DNA of 9,375 bases from an uncultured Thermomicrobia bacterium (GTDB lineage: Bacteria; Chloroflexota; Chloroflexia; Thermomicrobiales; JALYUS01). The position numbers and the translations under genes were made by a program. This document shows positions 5,925-9,375 of the stretch, one piece after another. The DNA is taken from assembly GCA_937968015.1 (NCBI GenBank), contig CALBSO010000156.1, positions 1-9,375 on the forward strand. Reading direction: 5' to 3'. The notes below the pieces were generated by a model, which saw nothing but the letters and a program-made list of their open reading frames with translations, was not told the origin of the DNA and ran no database searches. How positions within the stretch are numbered: the first letter of the stretch is position 1; each line of letters opens with the position of its first letter.

Positions 5925-6971
5925 ATGCCGGTTCGGCGGGTAGTCGTTGCAGTGTTCATGCTGGTGGCTGCGGGGGTCGTGGCGGTGTTGCCGCGCGCGT
6001 TGACGCCGGATAAGCGGGATATCGTCATCTTCATCGGGCTGTACACGATTGTCGGCGCGGGGCTGACGTTACTCATGGGCTTCGCGGGGCAGGTGTCGCT
6101 CGGCCAGGGCGGGTTTTTCGCCGTCGGCGCGTACACCGTCGGGCTGCTGACCGCCAAGGGGCACTGGAACCCGTGGCTCGCACTGATCGTCGCGCCGGTG
6201 GTGGCAATGGCCGTGGGATATATCGTCGGGCTGCCGCTGCTGCGCCTGCGCGGGCACCATCTCGCGGTAGCGACGCTCGCCTTCGGGATCATCATCTATA
6301 CACTGCTGAACAACCTGCGCGACCTGACGGGCGGGCCGATTGGCCTGCACGGCATTAAGCAGCCGACATTGGGTGGGAACGTACTCAGCGGCGATCATTT
6401 CTACTACTTCATCTGGATCGTCGCGGCGCTCTCGCTCGTCATCGCCTACAATATCGTCCGCTCGCGGCCGGGGCGCGCGCTGCGGGCGATCGCGCAGCAT
6501 GAGGGCGCGGCGGAATCCATCGGCATCAATGTGCGGCTCTATCGCCTGACGATCTTCGCCATCGCGGCGACCTTCGCGGGGGCGGCGGGCGGCCTCTTCG
6601 CCAGTTACTTCAAGTTCCTCTCGCCGGACTCATTTACGCCGACGCTCTCAATTCTCTTCCTAATCATCGTCGCGGTCGGCGGGCTGGGAAATGTCTACGG
6701 CGCGCTGGTCGGCTCGGTCTCCATCGTCCTGCTCACCGAGTTCCTCAAACGGCTCTCGACGCGGCCCGACGTCCCCGCCCGCGCGCCGGTCGTGCTGCAA
6801 TCGCTCGTCTACGCCGCCATCCTTATCCTCATCATGCTCTTTATGCCGCGCGGGCTGCTCCCCGGCATTCAGCAGTTCGTCGCTATCCTGATTGCACGCT
6901 TCAAAGGCAAACCGGGCGCGGACGTGCGCCAGAACGAAGCCGCAGTCGGCGAACTCGCGGACGGCCGATGA
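5925..6971 (+). CDS. livM: ABC importer permease, LivM type
   Basis: This 348-residue membrane protein is the second half of the importer channel. An N-terminal hydrophobic helix (5-22) is followed by the LivM hallmark MGFAGQVSLGQGGFFAVGAY (51-70), LPLLRLRGHHLAVATLAFG (103-121), the coupling loop SRPGRALRAIAQHEGAAESIG (180-200) and VAVGGLGNVYGALVGS (249-264). The protein ends with FMPRGLLPG and a hydrophilic C-terminal tail of about 25 residues (326-348). Two ATGs are adjacent. The one at 5925 is preferred because GGAGG (5916-5920) lies 4 bases upstream, while ATG 5922 would be too close and the frame's ATG at 5886 lies inside the intergenic repeat. No further importer gene follows. A likely promoter for the next operon begins immediately after the stop. 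Confidence 0.93.
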   Translation: MPVRRVVVAVFMLVAAGVVAVLPRALTPDKRDIVIFIGLYTIVGAGLTLLMGFAGQVSLGQGGFFAVGAYTVGLLTAKGHWNPWLALIVAPVVAMAVGYIVGLPLLRLRGHHLAVATLAFGIIIYTLLNNLRDLTGGPIGLHGIKQPTLGGNVLSGDHFYYFIWIVAALSLVIAYNIVRSRPGRALRAIAQHEGAAESIGINVRLYRLTIFAIAATFAGAAGGLFASYFKFLSPDSFTPTLSILFLIIVAVGGLGNVYGALVGSVSIVLLTEFLKRLSTRPDVPARAPVVLQSLVYAAILILIMLFMPRGLLPGIQQFVAILIARFKGKPGADVRQNEAAVGELADGR

Positions 6972-6976
6972 GGGAG

Positions 6977-7005
6977 CGGACAGTCGGGTTGCCATGTGCT
7001 ATCAT
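6977..7005 (+). promoter_or_regulatory. Probable promoter of the nitrile hydratase operon
   Basis: CGGACA (6977-6982) and TATCAT (7000-7005) are 17 bases apart, with TGC (6997-6999) giving an extended -10. Transcription would start near 7012, about 75 bases before the beta-subunit ATG. The -35 box matches four of six positions. The presence of a promoter here suggests that the hydratase genes are not simply the tail of the importer operon. Confidence 0.4.
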
Positions 7006-7085
7006 ACGCGCATCCGATTCCCGCAGGCACGCGGGCGCATGACGCGAAAGACATCTTCACCGAACCGGAGTGACGAGGAGCGGCG

Positions 7086-7754
7086 ATGAACGGCGTCCAT
7101 GATCTCGGTGGTATGCATGGCTTCGGCCCGATCGAGCGGGAGGAGAACGAACCGAAATACCACGCCGCATGGGAAGCGCGCGCCCACGCGCTCGCTTCTT
7201 CCGCCAACGGTTTCTACACCATTGATGAGTCCCGTTCCGGGATCGAACGCATGGACCCGGTCGCCTACCTTGCCGCTTCGTACTACGAGCGCTGGCTGGC
7301 GACACTGGAAACGAACCTCGTCGAGAAGGGCATCCTCACCCGCGAGGAGATCGCGGCACGGCACGCGCTCTATGCCGCCGACCCCGCACGCCCTGTCCCA
7401 CGCAACGACGATCCCATCGCGACCGAGCGCGCCATCGCGCGGCGGCGCGGATCGCAGCCTGCGGATATTGATCCTCCACTGCCACGTTTCGCCGTCGGCG
7501 CTGCCGTGATGACGCGCAATCTCCATCCGGTCGGGCATACCCGCCTGCCGCGCTATGCGCGCGGCAAACGGTGCGCCATCGTGGCGGTGCGCGGCCGGAT
7601 GATCTTCCCGGACACGCATTTCGATGGGCGTGAGGGAGCGTGGCAATGGGCCTACACCGTCCGGTTCGCCGCGCGCGAACTCTGGGGCGATGCCGCCGAG
7701 CCGAATGGCTCCGTCCATCTCGATGTCTGGGAGGAGTATCTCGACCCCGCATGA
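7086..7754 (+). CDS. nthB: Nitrile hydratase beta subunit
   Basis: This 222-residue subunit pairs with the alpha subunit to hydrate nitriles to amides in the cytoplasm. The N-terminus MNGVHDLGGMHGFGPI is a near-exact family hallmark. Then come SGIERMDPVAYLAASYYERW (51-70) and a helical section VEKGILTREEI. The C-terminal SH3-like barrel (about 132-222) contains GHTRLPRYARGKR and a terminal LDVWEEYL. Arg55 (in GIERM) and Arg159 (in RYARGK) probably correspond to the conserved beta arginines that touch the oxidised active-site cysteines. GAGGAG (7075-7080) is 5 bases before the ATG. The order beta, alpha, accessory is the one seen in cobalt-type clusters such as Rhodococcus rhodochrous J1. The alpha gene begins 27 bases after the stop codon. 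The identification is firm; the in vivo nitrile is unknown. Confidence 0.96.
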   Translation: MNGVHDLGGMHGFGPIEREENEPKYHAAWEARAHALASSANGFYTIDESRSGIERMDPVAYLAASYYERWLATLETNLVEKGILTREEIAARHALYAADPARPVPRNDDPIATERAIARRRGSQPADIDPPLPRFAVGAAVMTRNLHPVGHTRLPRYARGKRCAIVAVRGRMIFPDTHFDGREGAWQWAYTVRFAARELWGDAAEPNGSVHLDVWEEYLDPA

Positions 7755-7781
7755 GCCGCACGCGATGAAAGGACGCAGCCC

Positions 7782-8411
7782 ATGGCTGAAATGACCGCCC
7801 CGCCCACCGCCTATCCGGAGCCCTATCCGGCCTCGCGCACGAAGGCGCTCGAATCGCTCCTCGTCGAGAAGGGCCTCCTTACTACCGATCACATTGATGC
7901 GATTGTCCGCCGCTTCGAGCAGGACATCGGACCGCTGAAGGGCGCGAAGGTCGTCGCCCGTGCCTGGGTGGATCCCGCCTTCCGGGCACGGCTGCTCGCC
8001 GACGGCGCGAGCGCGATCATGGAACTCGGACTGGATCGGGGCGCGCCGCTCGTCGTCCTCGAAAACACGCCCGGCGTGCATAACGTCGTCGTCTGCACGC
8101 TCTGCTCCTGCTATCCGTGGTCGGTGCTTGGATTGCCGCCGACGTGGTACAAGTCCCCCGCCTATCGCTCCCGCGTGGTGATCGAGCCGCGCGCGGTGCT
8201 CCGGGAGTTCGGTCTGACCCTCCCCGAGACGACGGAAATCCGCGTCTGGGACAGCAGTTCCGACCTGCGCTACATGGTGCTGCCGGAGCGCCCGGCGGGA
8301 ACGGAAGCGATGACGGAAGCGGATCTCGCCACGCTCGTGACGCGGGATGCGATGATCGGTGTCGCAATCGCGCACGCCCCGGCGAGGGGAGCCGCGGCAG
8401 GGACGGACTGA
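7782..8411 (+). CDS. nthA: Nitrile hydratase alpha subunit, cobalt type
   Basis: This 209-residue catalytic subunit carries the metal site. The motif VCTLCSCYPW places Cys105, Cys108, Ser109 and Cys110 as ligands. The Thr in C-T-L-C-S-C (Thr106) marks the cobalt type, where iron enzymes have Ser. Two of these cysteines are normally oxidised to sulfinate and sulfenate. Other family stretches are LLVEKGLLTTDHID (26-39), VVARAWVDPAFRARLLADG (57-75), LPPTWYKSPAYRSRVV (118-133), EPRAVLREFGLTLP and EIRVWDSSSDLRYMVLP. Length is normal for the family, with a short Ala-rich C-terminal end. The ATG at 7782 has AAAGGA (7768-7773) 8 bases upstream. The stop overlaps the next ATG by one base (TGATG), so the accessory gene is probably translated by coupling. 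Thiocyanate hydrolase gamma subunits share this fold, but the beta partner here points to nitrile hydratase. Confidence 0.96.
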   Translation: MAEMTAPPTAYPEPYPASRTKALESLLVEKGLLTTDHIDAIVRRFEQDIGPLKGAKVVARAWVDPAFRARLLADGASAIMELGLDRGAPLVVLENTPGVHNVVVCTLCSCYPWSVLGLPPTWYKSPAYRSRVVIEPRAVLREFGLTLPETTEIRVWDSSSDLRYMVLPERPAGTEAMTEADLATLVTRDAMIGVAIAHAPARGAAAGTD

Positions 8412-9259
8412 TGACCGATTTACTGCTCGATGACCTGGACGGCGCGGTGGACCTGCCGCGCAAGAACGGCGAACTCGTCTTCGCCGCCCCGTGGGAGGGG
8501 CGGGCTTTCGGCATGGCAGTCGCGCTCACCGACGGGCAGCGGGAGGCATGGGAGGCGTTCCGGCAGCGATTGATCGGGGAAATCACCGCCGCGGAGGAAG
8601 CGGGCGCAACGGACGAGCAGTTCGCGTACTACGAGCGATGGCTCGCGGCGTTTGAGTCGTTCGTCCTCGATGCGGGCCTGATGACCGCCGAGGAACTGGA
8701 TGCGCGCACGCGTGAGTACGCCGCCGGACTCCGCGACGATGACGACGGGCATCAGTACTCGCATGTCCCTTTCCTCGCGGAGATCGCCTCTTTCCCGGAG
8801 ACCTGCCCGGCGCCCGCGAAGCGCACCGTTGTGCGGCGGGCGGACGGTTACTCGATTAACGTCGTGCGTCACGCCGGGCAACTCTTCGTCTGTGCAACAG
8901 GCTGCTGCTGCGGGCACACCGAGCGTGGGCACGACCCCGTGCCGACCGAGGTCTATCACAACGAATGGGAGCGCCGCCGTCTGCGCAACAAAGTCCATCT
9001 CTCGATGGGCGGCTGCCTGGGTCCGTGTGCGCTCTCGAATGTCGTCCTGCTGCTCTTCGCGGGGCAGGATATCTGGTTCCACTCGGTGAAGGGCGAGGAA
9101 CAGGTACAGGCGATCTACGACTACATCGAGTCAATGCTGGCGGCGGGTGAGTACCTCCCGCCGCCTCCCGCGCTCGCCGCGCAGGTTTTCACGGTCTTCG
9201 ATCCGCCGCCATCTCCTGCCCGGGCACGCGCCGTGCCCGCCGTGGCTACTCGTATCTGA
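8411..9259 (+). CDS. Nitrile hydratase accessory domain fused to a Cys-rich, thioredoxin-like ferredoxin domain
   Basis: This 282-residue protein has two parts. Residues about 13-106 match nitrile hydratase accessory proteins (P14K/NhlE-like, beta-subunit N-terminal fold): FAAPWEGRAFGMAVALTDG, then YYERWLAAFESFVLDAGLMT and AEELDARTREYAA. The stretch 73-105 is identical at 17 of 33 positions to residues 66-98 of the neighbouring beta subunit. Residues about 148-245 form a second domain with FVCATGCCCGHTERGH (Cys161, 165, 166, 167) and MGGCLGPCALSNVVLLL (Cys202, 206). It resembles the thioredoxin-like [2Fe-2S] ferredoxins, where four cysteines in two groups hold the cluster. Such accessory proteins are normally 100-150 residues and carry no second domain. 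Inferred role: delivery of cobalt to the alpha subunit and/or redox support of cysteine oxidation. The Pro/Ala-rich end (about 247-282) is partly encoded by a hairpin and overlaps a convergent gene. AGGGA (8399-8403) is a weak ribosome site. Confidence 0.85.
   Translation: MTDLLLDDLDGAVDLPRKNGELVFAAPWEGRAFGMAVALTDGQREAWEAFRQRLIGEITAAEEAGATDEQFAYYERWLAAFESFVLDAGLMTAEELDARTREYAAGLRDDDDGHQYSHVPFLAEIASFPETCPAPAKRTVVRRADGYSINVVRHAGQLFVCATGCCCGHTERGHDPVPTEVYHNEWERRRLRNKVHLSMGGCLGPCALSNVVLLLFAGQDIWFHSVKGEEQVQAIYDYIESMLAAGEYLPPPPALAAQVFTVFDPPPSPARARAVPAVATRI
9221..9239 (+). repeat. 8-bp palindrome with a 3-base loop at the 3' end of the accessory gene
   Basis: CGGGCACG (9221-9228) pairs perfectly with CGTGCCCG (9232-9239) around CGC. 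It is inside the last codons of the plus-strand gene and starts 7 bases beyond the stop of the converging minus-strand gene. No T-run follows on either strand, so it is not a standard terminator, though it could mark the 3' ends of both transcripts. It resembles the GGGCACG...CGTGCCC palindromes that I recall as dispersed repeats in some genomes (from memory, not checked). Confidence 0.65.
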
Positions 9260-9375
9260 GGGCGTCTATCGGCTTGAGGCGGGAGGCACGACGCGCGGGG
9301 TATACCCCGAAGAATAATCCCGTCACACACGCGAAGAGCACCGCGATCACGACCGATTGCGGCGAGACAATCGTC
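9246..9375 (-). CDS. C-terminal end of a MacB/FtsX-type ABC transporter permease (partial)
   Basis: Only the final 42 codons are in the window; the gene enters from the right edge on the minus strand (first whole codon 9374-9372, stop TAG 9248-9246). The translation contains a hydrophobic segment, VVIAVLFACVTGLFFGVYPA, followed by ARRASRLKPIDALRYE. That is the classic ending of MacB/LolC-like permeases: last membrane helix, then PARRAARLxPIEALRYE. Such proteins work with an ATPase to export macrolides, peptides or lipoproteins, or in mechanotransmission; which applies here cannot be told. The gene converges on the nitrile hydratase accessory gene and overlaps its 3' end by 14 bases (9246-9259). 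Confidence 0.88.
   Translation of the reverse strand, partial: TIVSPQSVVIAVLFACVTGLFFGVYPARRASRLKPIDALRYE

Noticed and set aside
7002..8375. Long open frame of 457 codons on the minus strand opposite the nitrile hydratase genes
   Set aside because: It is antisense to two firmly identified genes. Its translation is Arg/His/Gly-rich without domains, a usual by-product of high-GC codon use.
1..9375. tRNA, rRNA, CRISPR array, insertion sequence or integrase
   Set aside because: No cloverleaf, rRNA-like stretch, regularly spaced repeats, transposase or recombinase was recognised on reading both strands.

Overview
The window is GC-rich, gene-dense chromosomal DNA that most resembles Chloroflexota (Thermomicrobia/Sphaerobacter-like). 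The support is a lipoprotein with a 68-residue Ala/Thr/Pro tether, a seven-iron type ferredoxin, frequent GTG/TTG starts with GGAGG-type ribosome sites, and several palindromic repeats at gene borders. This placement is an inference from sequence style, not from a marker gene.

Layout. (1) 13-201 (-): a very small ORF with an excellent ribosome site that looks like the shrunken, frameshifted remnant of a SnoaL/NTF2-like protein. (2) 506-1165 (+): an ECF sigma factor with no visible anti-sigma partner. (3) 1363-1605 (+): a 7Fe/8Fe bacterial ferredoxin with its own likely promoter and a textbook terminator. (4) 1896-6971 (+): a complete branched-chain-amino-acid/amide-type (HAAT) ABC importer in the order substrate-binding lipoprotein, LivG, LivF, LivH, LivM. 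It has a clear sigma-70 promoter in front and three different inverted repeats at its internal gene borders. (5) 7086-9259 (+): a cobalt-type nitrile hydratase operon, beta subunit, alpha subunit, then a third gene. The third gene fuses a nitrile hydratase accessory (beta-like) domain to a cysteine-rich domain resembling the thioredoxin-like [2Fe-2S] ferredoxins. (6) 9246-9374 (-): the last 42 codons of a MacB/FtsX-type ABC permease, converging on and overlapping the accessory gene.

How the parts fit. The importer would bring in an amino acid, amide or similar small organic molecule using ATP. Nitrile hydratase turns nitriles into amides, with its cobalt site matured by the accessory protein. 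The two units are adjacent and co-oriented but are separated by 114 bases containing a plausible promoter, so a functional link is only a possibility.

The observation most worth following is the accessory-ferredoxin fusion at 8411-9259, which suggests a one-polypeptide maturation factor for cobalt insertion or cysteine oxidation. The second is the use of palindromic repeats at the gene junctions of the transporter operon, one of which appears to supply the start region of livF.
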